Shown here piece after piece: positions 31,515 to 41,590 of a stretch of DNA of 64,000 nucleotides. Every line of letters starts with the position of its first letter. Within the stretch, counting starts at the first letter, position 1. Position numbers and translations under genes: made by a program. The stretch comes from Nemertoderma westbladi (lineage: Eukaryota; Xenacoelomorpha; Nemertodermatida; Nemertodermatidae): positions 1 to 64,000 of the forward strand of contig JAUCBJ010003326.1 in NCBI GenBank assembly GCA_032718475.1. Direction: 5' to 3'. The notes under the pieces are model-generated. The model saw only the letters and a list, made by a program, of their open reading frames with translations, had not been told where the DNA came from and did not search any database.

Positions 31515-32991
31515 CTTGCTGGTCGAAAAAGCCAACCAACCACCAAGGTTAAGGTTGAATCACCAGTCGATCGCCTCAATGGTTGGAAGGTCCACTTTGA
31601 AAAGCTCCTCAATAATGACAGGGTATTGCCTGATAACTTTATAGAAGTAAAAGTGTCTGAGTCTGTACTCCCAGATATTCCCATTGGTGATATCTCCTTT
31701 GCAGAAGTGAAGGCTGCTGCAAAGAGCATTAAGACCAATCGTGCCAGTGGAGTAGATGGTGTTCCACATGAGGTCTTTAAAATACCTGAGTGTTTAAAGC
31801 TCATCTACCCCATCATAGTAGACATATACCGAACAACAAGAGTCCCACAATAAATGAAAACAAATAAGTTGGTGCCAGTTCCCAAAAAGGGCAACCTAAC
31901 ACTATATGGTTATTTTCGGGGAATCTCATTGATCTCGATTGCTGCAAAGCTATACAATATAATTCTATTAAATCGCATCAGGGATCCCATTGAGAGACTG
32001 CTCCGTGGAAATCAGAATGGGTTCCGTAAAGGTCGTGGGACCATGGAGCCCATTTTGGCACTTAGAAGGATAATTGAAGAGTTATCAAAAAAGAAAGACA
32101 GGCATCTGGCTGTTATCTTTGTTGACTTCTTCAAGGCCTTTGATTCAGTCTCTCGCTCACGTATGTTCAGCATACTTTCATTATATGGGATTCCTGATGA
32201 AATTATTGCAGCAATCAGATCAGTATACGATGGTTCAACAACATTTGTGTCTACTGTTGACGGTGACACAGAACCATTTGAAGTGTTATGGGGCGTCCTC
32301 CAGGGAGACACACTTCTTGTTCATAATTGTTGTTGACTATGTTCTACGCATGTCCTTAGATCATCATAATGATGATGGGGTGATGATAACTCCACCTACT
32401 GGCTCCAGAAGTCGAGGAAATCCTGCCAAGTACCTAACTGATCTAGACTTTGCTGATGACTTAGGAGTACTCTCAGAATCACTAGAGGGAGCCCAAGGGC
32501 TCCTCAGCTCATTAGAACATGCTGCTTCTAGTGTTGGTCTTTTTATTAACTCCAGAAAGACCAAAATTTTGACAGTTAACTTTGAAAGTCCTCAGCAAGT
32601 CTCTGATCGGATGAGCATAAGCTCAAAAGATGGTATGCTTGAGCATGTGGATGACTTCTATTACCTGGGATCATGGATCCGGAAGTCAGATGAGGACCTT
32701 CGAATACGTAAGGGAAAGGCATGGGCAGCCTTGAATAGGCTTTCCAGGATTTGGAAGTCACCGAGAATTAATCGGAAACTTAAGGTCCGATTATTTAGAG
32801 CAGCAGTAGTTCCAGTACTCCTCTATGGGAGTCCATGCTGGGCTCTAACTGCTGAGGACACCAAATCTCTGGATGGCACATTCACAAGAATGCTACGCCG
32901 GGTTCATTGTGTCAAGTACAATGCACACATCTCCAACCAGACACTACTGTATATAACAATGGAGGTGTCTCATTGGTTCCCCCAAGCTTGA
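31515..32991 (+). pseudogene. LINE reverse transcriptase, inactivated
   Basis: Resumes the LINE linker frame cut at 19259. Reverse-transcriptase landmarks: KSIKTNRASGVDGVPHEVFK, LVPVPKKGNL with GISLISIAAK, NGFRKGRGTMEPILALRRII, IFVDFFKAFDSV (catalytic block A), WGVLQGDTL, and LDFADDLGVLSES (the catalytic FADD), followed by the thumb-like FYYLGSWIRKSDEDLRIRKG and VPVLLYGSPCWALT. Breaks: an in-frame TAA at 31851-31853 just before the palm, and a frameshift at about 32310 after GDTL. The tail past 32991 lacks about 45 bases kept by the copy at 4484-4944. Not active. Confidence 0.88.
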
Positions 32992-33234
32992 CACTAGAAC
33001 AAAATCAAAATATCCAGTGCATAATCTTGTACTTTGGCAGCCTCATGGAGTGAATAAGCATGGTGGACAGCCCATGACTTTCTTGAGACGCATCTTAAAG
33101 GACACTGGCCTTGAAGATGCGGATGATCTAGCAAATGTGGGTGATAGGGAGTTGTGGCGGTGCAATTTTGTCGATAAGCCGGCACAGCATTCTTAAAAAT
33201 GCAGCTGCAATGCAGCATGCCGATCCTAGTAGTA
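32992..33234 (+). other. LINE 3' end
   Basis: Deleted carboxy-terminal coding sequence and 3' untranslated region, matching 4700-4930. Ends at the TAG-rich tail before the right target duplication. Confidence 0.7.
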
Positions 33235-33245
33235 GATTCCATTGG
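33235..33245. repeat. LINE right target-site duplication (GATTCCATTGG)
   Basis: Matches 17295-17305. Confidence 0.6.
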
Positions 33246-34111
33246 CGACATACCGAAGCCAAATAAAAACCTAACGATATTCTCTGCAAATTCTCACGTT
33301 AATTTCATACAACACAGTCTTTAACATAATGATTGGATGTGTACCGATACATTGACACACTTTTTAATTACATTCTGTTTCGCAATCCAATTCTCGGGAT
33401 TAGCTAAGTTTGTTACTGTTTCCCTTCCTTTATTGATTATATTAAGGAGATTTCACTTGGGCCCCGCACTTAATATGAATGCACACGACGATGCTACCAT
33501 ATCATTTAATTACGAACTGACTGATACACTTTAATTTACCCTAAAAAATAACTTATTGTTTTGATCAACTTTAACACAACAAGACCGTACCAGTTGCTGT
33601 TTACTAATACAGGTATGTAATATGCATCTTCAGCGAAAATTGACTTTTTAAGTGAAATAATGTATACCTAGTTTATTGTTTTGGAAAGAAAACACCGTCA
33701 CCGCAACCTGCTCCTTTGCCTTAATGTTTTTAATTAAATTAAATTTCAAACCCACTAAAATTTATTTTGTGTTTGCGGTCATTTTGCGCCATTGACTCCT
33801 ACCCGGTACAAGTATACATCTCGCAGTATAACGATACTGAATTTAATTGAGTTCTACTGAGCCACTACAGGGCATTTTCAATCGTTTGTAAAAAATTAGG
33901 AAGAGAGATCAGTAGTCCGAATCCTTTTTCAATTTTTTTTCTAGCTATTTTTATGCAGATTCTGACATAATTAATGCTCTAGAACATCACGCGGCAAAAA
34001 TATATAGATTTTTTATGGTAGCTACTATTCTTGGTCTAGCTAGCTAAAATTATTTTACTGAACTAGTGGGGAGGAGTACGGAACTAGTGGGTGGGCGGGA
34101 GTAAGGTACCA
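33246..34111. other. non-coding DNA with inverted copies of the dispersed repeat
   Basis: At 33560-33735 two reverse-complement landmarks of the dispersed family occur (TTATTGTTTTG; GTTTATTGTTTTGG followed by CAACCTGCTCCTTTGCCTTA). No gene seen; the 65-codon frame at 33337-33534 is unsupported. Confidence 0.5.
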
Positions 34112-34362
34112 GTGCTCAGACGGGTGAGTACAAAACAAAGACCCAATTATAAAGACCTGCATAATCTTGTAACATGTGTTAACTTTCGTTTATTGTTTTG
34201 GTTCCCCCAACACGCCTCTGTAACCTGCTCCTTTAAATGGCAATAGGACCTAACGCTCTTTGAGACCTAAACAAACTTTGGGACCTAACGCGACTCTTTG
34301 TTTTGTACAAAACGCGCAGTAAAGTCTTGGGTCTTTGTTTTGTACTCACACGTGCTCAGACG
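34112..34362. mobile_element. short MITE with 22-bp terminal inverted repeats and 11-bp direct flanks
   Basis: Inverted repeats at 34124-34145 (starting GTGAGTACAAAACAAAGACC) and 34328-34349 are perfect complements. Just outside each lies GTGCTCAGACG (34112-34122 and 34352-34362) in direct orientation, a candidate 9-11 bp target duplication. The core (about 180 bp) contains an inverted copy of the dispersed CAGGTTACAG...CAATAAAC repeat (34186-34240). A 9-11 bp duplication is typical of Mutator-like elements; the family is not proven. Confidence 0.7.
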
Positions 34363-34459
34363 TAATAAAAATAAATTAAATTGATCTTCCATTCACATAT
34401 GAACATATATAACTGGTTGAACTGTTAGCTACCAGTAACTACTAAATGATAAATGTGAT

Positions 34460-34655
34460 AATGAAAGAATAATAAGAATATGATAAATTTCACTTTAAAT
34501 TATTAAAGTGGCCACTTAGTTAAGTGCTCGTTATCTTTTTATGAGAAACAACACTTAACTTAAACTAAGTGGCCATTTAACAAAGTGGGCATTTCAAATT
34601 ATTAAGTGGCCATTTTAGGCTAAGTGGGCACTTAGTTTGAGAAACCGGGCCTATG
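34460..34655. repeat. AAGTGGCCACTTAG-type internal repeat, possible DNA-transposon end
   Basis: AAGTGGCCACTTAG is palindromic and recurs with variants (AAGTGGCCATTTAAC, AAGTGGCCATTTTAGGC, AAGTGGGCACTTAG), closing with TTTGAGAAACCGGGCC. This resembles the subterminal repeats and end of a DNA transposon. Its other end was not found. Confidence 0.4.
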
Positions 34656-34898
34656 TCAACTTGCGGCAGCTCTCTGGTGGTATTCTTGTGTCGTAAAGCA
34701 ACAAAAATAACTGGAAACAATAAACTTATAAAAAAAGTAGGCCTACTGTATTACGTGCTTCGGTGTATAATAGTGAATGTACCCCAGCAGTAACATACAT
34801 GTAATATACTTTCCCGGCGTTAAATTAAGTTACAATAAATATCCCACAGCGCTATTGGCCGATTGGTACTTCCATGTAAAAATTAATGAATTTTTCAG

Positions 34899-35069
34899 CC
34901 TCTGACTTCCGACGCCGACGGTATAGGGGTGGGTGGCGCGACTACGACCGGTGACGAGGGCGGCATAGAGAACGAGGAACCCCAGAAACATTCACTTCGA
35001 AAGAAACGGGGAATATTCCGTCGACTCAGACGTTCAATCCGACCCCACAGAAACCTCGCCAGTTTGCAG
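34899..35069 (+). CDS. candidate coding exon (57 codons), basic
   Basis: A T-rich acceptor ending TTTTTCAG (34898) and a consensus donor TTGCAG|GTAAAT (35069/35070) enclose 171 bases, exactly 57 codons, open in phase 0, which is compatible with the exon at 1078-1224. The peptide is Gly/Thr-rich then acidic (GDEGGIENEEPQKHS), then very basic (LRKKRGIFRRLRRSIRPHRN). Local GC content is much higher than the flanks, as expected of coding sequence. Protein not recognised. Confidence 0.5.
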
Positions 35070-35232
35070 GTAAATAAAGTGAAGCTTTGTGGGTTCGTAT
35101 GTAAATAAAGTGAAGTTTTGTTGGTTTACATGTGAATACAGCAAAGCTTTGTGGATTCAGCGGTAAATAAAGTGAAGCTTTGTGTGTTCATAATTATATA
35201 AAGTGAGGTTGTGCGGGTTCACAGGTGGGCAT
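35070..35232 (+). repeat. minisatellite starting at the exon donor
   Basis: About four imperfect units of roughly 40 bp built on GTAAATAAAGTGAAGCTTTG. The first unit contains the splice donor of the preceding exon, and donor-like GTAAATAAAG strings are repeated in the intron. Confidence 0.75.
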
Positions 35233-35597
35233 TTCCACAGAAAATGGGACACGATATGAAAAAAATAAAACTTTAAAAAATAAGCAATATGTCATGACTT
35301 ATTGGGTAAAATTTCATAAATTTTTCGAATTTGACAAAATTTACATTGATTTCAGGGTATAAAATAGGAAATTTTGCGATTATATCGACCATCATCAAGA
35401 AAAAACGTGAAACACGTAAAAACGAAAAAATAACAAAATTCAAGGCGAATTTTTTTTTTACTGTTTATCCATATAGGCTATCCTTGGTTTGGTATCATTG
35501 TAATCAGCCGTAAATGCACATTCCAATGAGGTAGTTCTATGCCATAAACATAGAACGCTTATCATACAATAAGCATTAAAAGCTACATGTACCCAAT

Positions 35598-36470
35598 TGT
35601 AACGTCCGACACTTTTTGTTACATTTTTTCTCAATTACTTCTCTATTGTTTGGCAAACCATATCGAAATCAAAATGACTCAATGCCGAAACAAGATGGCG
35701 TCTCTTTTGCCATTTACAGCAATCCAGGCTACCATAAAGGCTGTGATTTCAGTGAATTAAGTTTGTAACGTCCGACACATTGTAACGTCCGACACTATTA
35801 TTATTTAATGTATTTAAAGTCTAAATTGCAGTGTATAGTGTAAAAAGCATAAATAAATAAAAATAGGTTTCAATAATTGCGATTTTCGACTCAAAATTCA
35901 CACCTTAGTATTTTGATAATATATTTGGCAATTGTTGGTGAAATTTAATATGGTTTTCAGATTCGGAATCTGCAGATGAAGGCGGTTCTAATGACATCTA
36001 GAGTACATTTCAAAGACGAAAAATAAAGCCACCAGACGTGGCTAAATATTGCTCATTTTTATGTAACATCCGACACATAACGTCCGACACCATTCCGCAC
36101 AACTTTGAATTGCAAATGTCGGCTTCAAAAGATCTGCAGTGCAATTTCGAAAACCTTTTCGAAAAATAGAATAGTTGAGCTTCAATTTGAGCCCAAAAAT
36201 AATAATATACCCGTCTTCGGCATAAATTGCAATCAAAAGTAAAATATGTACTTTAAAAAGTGTCCTATTTTTGTAACGTCCGACAGATACCTTTTTAAAA
36301 GTCAACTGTTTAAGAAGAATAACATTTCCCCATGCAAATTATTTGCGATATTCTGAAAGATTAATAAATTTTCTCATTTATTCAACGCAATTTGATGTCA
36401 AAAATTCAAGTATTTTCGTAAATTTAAAGAAAAACATTCAAAAATCGAGAATGTCCGTAACGTCCGACAC
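35598..36470 (+). repeat. seven dispersed copies of a 15-mer (TGTAACGTCCGACAC)
   Basis: Copies at 35598-35612, 35764-35778, 35781-35795, 36062-36076 (one mismatch), 36077-36090 (ATAACGTCCGACAC), 36272-36286 (last base G) and 36456-36470 (CG for TG at the start). All are on the plus strand, at irregular spacing of 17 to about 200 bases, in AT-rich DNA that is otherwise not repetitive. The core AACGTCCGACA is strictly kept in six of seven. It could be a cluster of protein-binding sites or decayed long-period repeats. Confidence 0.75.
35962..36000 (+). CDS. possible short terminal exon
   Basis: GGTTTTCAG is a good acceptor at 35961. In one frame the sequence reads SESADEGGSNDI and then TAG at 35998-36000, with an AATAAA at about 36021-36026. 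In the phase-0 frame it would instead stay open to about 36028. Weak; it may be chance. Confidence 0.2.
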
Positions 36471-38162
36471 CGTGGAATTGCCCAGGTAAAGAGAATCCTG
36501 ATGGCCTTAGCAGGTAGGGTCTAAAAGAACGGAAGCTTTGTGGATCAAAACTGGAGCTTCGTTGAATTTATTAAGTAGAATAAATGGCCTCCAGCGAACA
36601 ATAATTCTTTATTTTTTTAAACGGCTATTTCTTAGCTGTTTCTAACAAAAGTAATAGCTATATGCTGTATGTGTAATCCATAAAACGCAAGCTTTCTATT
36701 TATAAAATAAAAATCGCGGCTAATGTTAAGAATGGCCAAGATCCAAAAGGTGCGATTTCACAATTCACAAGACACTTTTTTTAAACACTTATAAAAAACA
36801 AATTATAAAGGGAAGTTGAACTAGTTTTGTTTCAAATTTCAAACAATGTGCTAAAGATTTGATAAAAACTGCTAAGATAAAACTACAGGTTGTAGGTAAA
36901 TCGATATTCGATACTGTATGTAAATTAATTATAATAATTAATTAGTAGACTTGGTCAAACTGCACTGACCCTACTTTACCATTCTAAACGATGTAGGCAA
37001 ACCTGTATTACATTGTTCTGATCACATGTCGTAAGTTTCTTGTTTTATAATATCTGTATTAGCCGCTCGTCCAATAACAGCTAACTTTTTAAATCGTGTT
37101 GCTTTTAGCTTTTGGTATATAAAATATTTCCAATTATTGCAAACACAAATAAATTACAAAGTGTTTTATCTTGACCATCTTGTGTTTTTATTCTCATATT
37201 CTGAACACCCCCAAAATCAGGAGAACACCTAGTAGTTTTTTCCAATAACAAACACATTTTTAAGGATTGCATTGAATTTACTTTTTACCCAAACCAGGCT
37301 AAAAATGGGGGGGGGGGGGGGGGGGGGGTGTCAGGGAAAACCGAATTCCCCAATTTTTAATGATTGTCTGTATTGACTTGTCCCTCAATTAATCATTATG
37401 TCCGATTTTTTTACCTCTTCTGTCAGTTTTTTGAGGTTTAATTATGGTTTAATTTCCGATTATAAGTTTCACGGTTTCATTAGGCCTATGCCTACTCCTT
37501 TCTGCCTTTCCCTTTAATGTTGGGTAAATTATATTTCGCCTATCTGTCACATCAGGATCATCAAATTTATTGTTTTTTCAAAGGGTATAAGGAAATCGAC
37601 TATGACAGTCCAGAAATCATCAGTCTGACAGTTTGAAGAGAAACGATGAAAAAAATCCATTATGCAAAATTCGTCAAAAAAACGAACATAAAAATCACTA
37701 CTTATAAAAATATTAAAAATATAAAAAAGTTTAAATAGATGTTTATTATTATGTAAATAATGAAAGCGAAAATAAAAATTCTGAGACATCCAGGAAAAAG
37801 GTGGGAGGTGAAACTATTTCTGTTTCAAATATCAAATGTCGTTATGATTTGTCGAAAAATTTAGGAGGGTTGGGGGCGGAATTAAGACACTACATTCCAG
37901 GAAATCGTATATGGTGCTTAAATAAATGACTACTTGAAATCAAAGACTACTTGGTTTAATTATAAGAAACTTTAATTCAATGCCGCTAGAGGTAAGCTGT
38001 AGAGTAGAGGTATCGACGAATATCGTAAGAGATATTATTTATTTTAATAGTAGATATTCCAGATTTTATAAATTACATATTCCCATTCTTACAAATAGAA
38101 ATAGAATCGTGATAATTGAAGTAGATTAAGTGATTGTGTTTATATTTAATTAGGTGAGCAGT
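36471..38162. other. non-coding AT-rich DNA with a 22-base poly(dG) tract
   Basis: G22 at 37307-37328. No gene supported. The minus-strand frame at 37547-37789 is Phe/Asp-rich low complexity. Confidence 0.5.
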
Positions 38163-38984
38163 TCACTGCATGTTTGCAGCGCTGGCCCCTTTGAGCGGGT
38201 CGGAGTATCTCATCTCATCCAGCTCCACCTTAGCTTGGTCCTCCAGTCTACGGATATCGTCCATGGTCATCCCGAACCACTTGTCGATCCAACAGAATAC
38301 CTGCCGATGGAACCGCGCGAAAATACGCCGTTCGATTTTATGGATCAAATTTTCGACGTAGCCACCGACACCCCACCACTTGAATTTGACGTCGACGTTT
38401 TTGTAGCAACACATTACGGGGGTGCAAGTGTTACTCCAGTCCTTATCGGAGAGTGGCCCGCGACCTGTCTTTTCCGATTTGAATATGGTGGGGTCCTCTT
38501 CGGGTTTGTCGTCATCTTTTTCGATGTACGCTTTATCCGCTATATCGATAAAGACAACATCTGTCTTCGACCAGGTTTCCGGTGGTTTTTTGTGCACGTT
38601 GTCAGTGTCACCCCTGTCATCGCGATGCCAAGTCTCCAGTATCACGTGGAATGCGTCTTTCATGTAATCCGGGTTCGTTACAACAGTTCGGCAATACGGA
38701 TACGCGTTCCACGCTTCCTCGTGGATTTTCAACGATCCCTTAGGGGCGAATGCTTTTATATACCGGGGAACTTTTGTCTCTAAATGGAAGATTTTGTAAG
38801 TATATTGTCCGGAACCGTAGGTTTCGTGGTCTGTGAATGGTTCGTTTTTTATTACTTCAATGCCTTCGCCGCCCCCCGTTTCCTTTTTACTCGCCTCGGC
38901 TACGGAATACAACTGTCCCACTTTGTACTCGTCGACAGCGAGAGGCAGCACTATTCGATATTCCTTGACTTTCGGCATATTCAA
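38163..38984 (-). CDS. phosphatidylinositol transfer protein, class I (PITPNA/PITPNB-like)
   Basis: A complete 273-codon frame, the usual length for class I PITPs (about 270), which move phosphatidylinositol and phosphatidylcholine between membranes in the cytosol. Landmarks: [20 protein letters not shown] at 7-26, [18 protein letters not shown] at 27-44, [10 protein letters not shown] with the inositol-binding Thr62, NAYPYCRT at 93-100 with the lipid-contact Cys98, [27 protein letters not shown] with Ser170 (the human Ser166 position), [12 protein letters not shown] with the membrane-inserting Trp pair at 203-204, and [20 protein letters not shown] near 225-244. All look intact, with a few residues fewer than mammals before MCCYK. 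No lipid-binding residue is visibly lost. Vertebrate orthologs have many exons; this copy has none and lies antisense within a putative plus-strand intron, like ORC5. Confidence 0.95.
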   Translation of the reverse strand: MNMPKVKEYRIVLPLAVDEYKVGQLYSVAEASKKETGGGEGIEVIKNEPFTDHETYGSGQYTYKIFHLETKVPRYIKAFAPKGSLKIHEEAWNAYPYCRTVVTNPDYMKDAFHVILETWHRDDRGDTDNVHKKPPETWSKTDVVFIDIADKAYIEKDDDKPEEDPTIFKSEKTGRGPLSDKDWSNTCTPVMCCYKNVDVKFKWWGVGGYVENLIHKIERRIFARFHRQVFCWIDKWFGMTMDDIRRLEDQAKVELDEMRYSDPLKGASAANMQ

Positions 38985-39330
38985 CGCAACCTACAACTGT
39001 TCTGGTATTAGCTCACTACTGCACTATAGACAATACAGCAATATACAATATTAATATATACACCTATCATAATCTGTATAGGCCTAGGTATATTATAGGC
39101 TATCCACTATCAGGCTATAAACGATAGGCTGATAGGCCATAGCTATACCTATAACTGTATACCGGTAACCAGATAACTGTATAATATTATTAATAATTAC
39201 TAAACTAGCCAGCTAGCTGAAGCTTAACCGGTTAAACATACCGGTACACGAATTACAAATTAGCCTAAGCCGCTAAGCCCAGACTAGACTGCCAGAAGCT
39301 GGAAGCCATAAAGGACATGATGCATGATAC
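38985..39330. other. PITP 5' flank
   Basis: AT-rich with TAGGCCTA and TACCGGTA palindromes. It would hold the PITP promoter; no core element recognised. Confidence 0.4.
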
Positions 39331-40049
39331 GATACACCACAGGAGCGGCGAGCGGCAGCGGCGGGCGGCCGCGGCGAGCGGCCGATGTAAGCGGCGACTT
39401 TTAGTACAGTCAGGAACACTGAACACTGGTCACAATTTGTCCAATTTACAGCCAGAATGTGTCCGCGGAAAATCAGAAAATGCTCTCGAGTGAAATTTCT
39501 CCATAGAAAACAATGCTAAACTTCATTTGAAAACCGGCAGTGAAATTTTAACTAAAATTATGCTCTATTAGAACCGCCATAAAATTCTGTATAAATTAAT
39601 TTGAGAATTAGAATCTCATCGTTGGGATAGGCCCTATCTGCCTATCTATCATTAATATTAAAAGTAAAAATTGTCACCTTATGCAGTTATGTGCCCAGCT
39701 TCCGCTTTGAGGACTAGTGAAGTTACAGCCAAAATACTGAAATATGTCCGAAAATATAATCACAGCCTGTGAAGGACAAATAGTGGCTGCACGGACACTT
39801 TCTGACTGTAAATATGTGGATAATTTTTGGCTGAGCTTCAGCCAGAAAGTGACCAGTGTTCCTAACTGTAGTCAGGTAGTACTGTAGTAGCCTACTGTAG
39901 CTGTGTAGTGTGATACGGTACACTATAGGCAGATAGGAGCGGCGAGCGGCAGCAGCCATTTGTGGTGTATCATCACCCATAGAAAATAATGTGTTCTATT
40001 TTTAAAAAGTGGCCGCTTGCCGCGGCCGCTGCCGCTCCTGTGGTGTATC
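39331..40049. mobile_element. DNA-transposon remnant with GC-rich terminal inverted repeats
   Basis: GATACACCACAGGAGCGGC at 39331-39349 is the exact reverse complement of 40031-40049. Inside, the GC-rich subterminal GCGAGCGGCAGCGGC appears at the left and its complement at the right (about 40009-40034). A third, diverged left-type end occurs at 39912-39952, so two related elements may overlap. No transposase. Interrupted by the mariner-type MITE at 39407-39868. Confidence 0.65.
39407..39868. mobile_element. mariner/Tc1-type MITE with TA duplication
   Basis: The left end reads CAGTCAGGAACACTG...TGGTCAC, and the complement of the right end reads CAGTTAGGAACACTGGTCAC. Both are flanked by TA (39405-39406 and 39869-39870), as for mariner/Tc1 insertion. 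462 bp, no transposase. A 7-base internal repeat (AACACTG) is present in the left end only. Confidence 0.7.
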
Positions 40050-40587
40050 ATGGCCTGGTCTTTCAGCCTTTAGCCAATTCAGCAATTGCCATACAGCTGA
40101 ACAGCTATACCTACATTACCGTACGGAATTCAGGAATTAAAAGCCAGAAAGCGTCTGATATCTGATATCATATGGTGCATATCGTCCGACAATATATGCT
40201 GATATACCTACTGTACTGGGGTACTGCAGTACCATATCTGTACCTTAGGCCTAATGCTACCGGTAATGCTGTAATGCAGTAATGAATGGCTTACCGGTAC
40301 CCAAGATTACCACAGTATTTTGCTTAGAGATGAATATAAGTAATACTACAGTATTTTGCTTAGAGGTGAACATGATTAATACTGTACTACAGTATACAGG
40401 TATATTGAATAGTGATCAATACTACGGCGATTAATACCAAATACCAGGATATTTCAACCGTATGTTATTATTTCGTCCAATTAATTTGCATATTACTGTA
40501 TTATGACACTGTATATATTTTCATGTTTTATTTTATCCATATGTAATTTTAAACGATTTTAAATTTAAGCTGCATAAATCATTTTAA
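40050..40587. other. non-coding DNA with TACCGGTA/TACTGTAGTA motifs
   Basis: No gene. A near-duplicate pair, TACAGTATTTTGCTTAGAGG near 40350 and the like near 40315, suggests a small tandem duplication. Confidence 0.4.
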
Positions 40588-40762
40588 GAGGGGACCTGCA
40601 TGGAAACGAGTTCTATGAACTCATGCAGTTATCCCCGTCAGAACATTTTATTAGATAATCTTTAACATATAAATGTATATTATGTATATGTTCTTATGTA
40701 TATGTATTTCTGTGTATTTCATGCGTTTCTGACAATAAACAACTTCAACTTCAACTTCAAGT
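40588..40762 (+). mobile_element. LINE 3' tail fragment
   Basis: GGGGACCTGCATGGAAACGA...GTTATCCCCGTC, then AT-rich DNA, AATAAA and a (CTTCAA)n-type repeat (about 40735-40762). A final oligonucleotide repeat after AATAAA is typical of CR1/Jockey-like LINE 3' ends. Confidence 0.5.
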
Positions 40763-40939
40763 CTGCAAGTCCCAAGTTAGGCCTACCAGTACCTGCAGTT
40801 GTGCCGGTATCAACACTGCAGTACAGTGTACAGCAGTAATGTTACCGGTACACAAAGTACCTGTACCGGTAGATTTAAATTGAAACAATATTCAGATATT
40901 TGTGCATGTCACTGCGGTATCGGCACAGTGTACAGATAG

Positions 40940-41030
40940 CAGTTAGGACACGTTCGTGGGGACTTCGCGCAGCACGTAGTCGGCAAGCCTTGGCATACGG
41001 TTCATATAGAGCAAATGGGGCATGTCTAGT
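40940..41030 (-). repeat. dispersed repeat copy, inverted
   Basis: The reverse complement matches 41513-41575: GGGGCATGTC, GAACCGTATGCCAAGGCT and CCGACTACGTG in the opposite orientation. Confidence 0.7.
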
Positions 41031-41329
41031 TTGAACCCCATATCCCATGCTATAAATGTATTCATTCGATATACAATCATATGTTAATCCGCTAGGTGGT
41101 GTCAAATTGTTATTCTGCAATTTTGTACTTACCAGTGCAGCACTGTACAGCAGTACCGTACCGGTAGGCCTATGTCATTACTTCTGAGTCTCTAGCGGAT
41201 CCCCAATTAAATGTCTTAACTTTTCAATTTCGTAAAAGATAGACTTCATGATTCTCTACAGGCCACCAAAATTTCAGCTCAGGAAAATGAGGCCTTCCCG
41301 AGAAATTTAACATTTTCTAAAAACCACAA

Positions 41330-41590
41330 AATCTGTCGTAGCTGACGTCAGACTGCATGATTTTTCACCAAACTTTACAAACTTTCTAAACTTTCTCTCT
41401 ACTACTTGCCTACTAAGTTTGGTTCAATTCCGAACCAGCGATGCCGAGAAATTCGCGTTCAAACATTTACCAGACAGACGGACAGACAGACAGAAGGACA
41501 GACAGACAGACGGACATGCCCCATTTACCCTATATGAACCGTATGCCAAGGCTCGCCGACTACGTGTCTCGCCCCACACATAGGAGGACT
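41330..41590 (+). repeat. dispersed repeat copy with CAGA-rich core
   Basis: AAGTTTGGTTCAATTCCGAA, then a GACAGACAGACG-type simple repeat (41471-41515), ATGCCCCATTTACCC, CGTATGCCAAGGCTCGCC and CTCGCCCCACACA. A third copy lies at about 63240-63423. Class not identified; possibly a SINE or LINE 3' end. Confidence 0.65.

Larger units (their letters stand above)
17306..33234 (+). mobile_element. LINE (non-LTR) retrotransposon split by a BEL/Pao insertion
   Basis: Flanked by GATTCCATTGG on both sides (17295-17305 and 33235-33245), an 11-bp target duplication. Without the 12,250-bp BEL/Pao insert and its 5-bp duplication the element is about 3.7 kb. It encodes an APE-type endonuclease (18.0-18.8 kb), a linker (to 19259) and a reverse transcriptase (31515-33000), in that order. 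All coding parts are broken by stops or frameshifts. The 3' end reads AGCATGCCGATCCTAGTAGTA, with a short TAG-rich tail rather than poly(A). RTE-like or I/Nimb-like by general style; the clade is not settled. A second fragment lies at 4484-4944. Confidence 0.8.
1225..34898 (+). other. putative giant intron holding ORC5, satellite and nested transposons
   Basis: Bounded by GAG|GTAAGT at 1224/1225 and by a T-rich tract ending TTTTTCAG at 34898. Both flanking frames are phase 0, so splicing would preserve the reading frame. Inside lie an antisense intronless ORC5 gene, a 10-kb minisatellite, a LINE and a BEL/Pao element. The join is inferred from splice signals and phase only; unlinked genes on either side are the alternative. 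Confidence 0.3.

Noticed and set aside
38154-38783. 209-codon plus-strand frame opposite PITP
   Set aside because: The minus strand encodes an intact PITP with all family landmarks.
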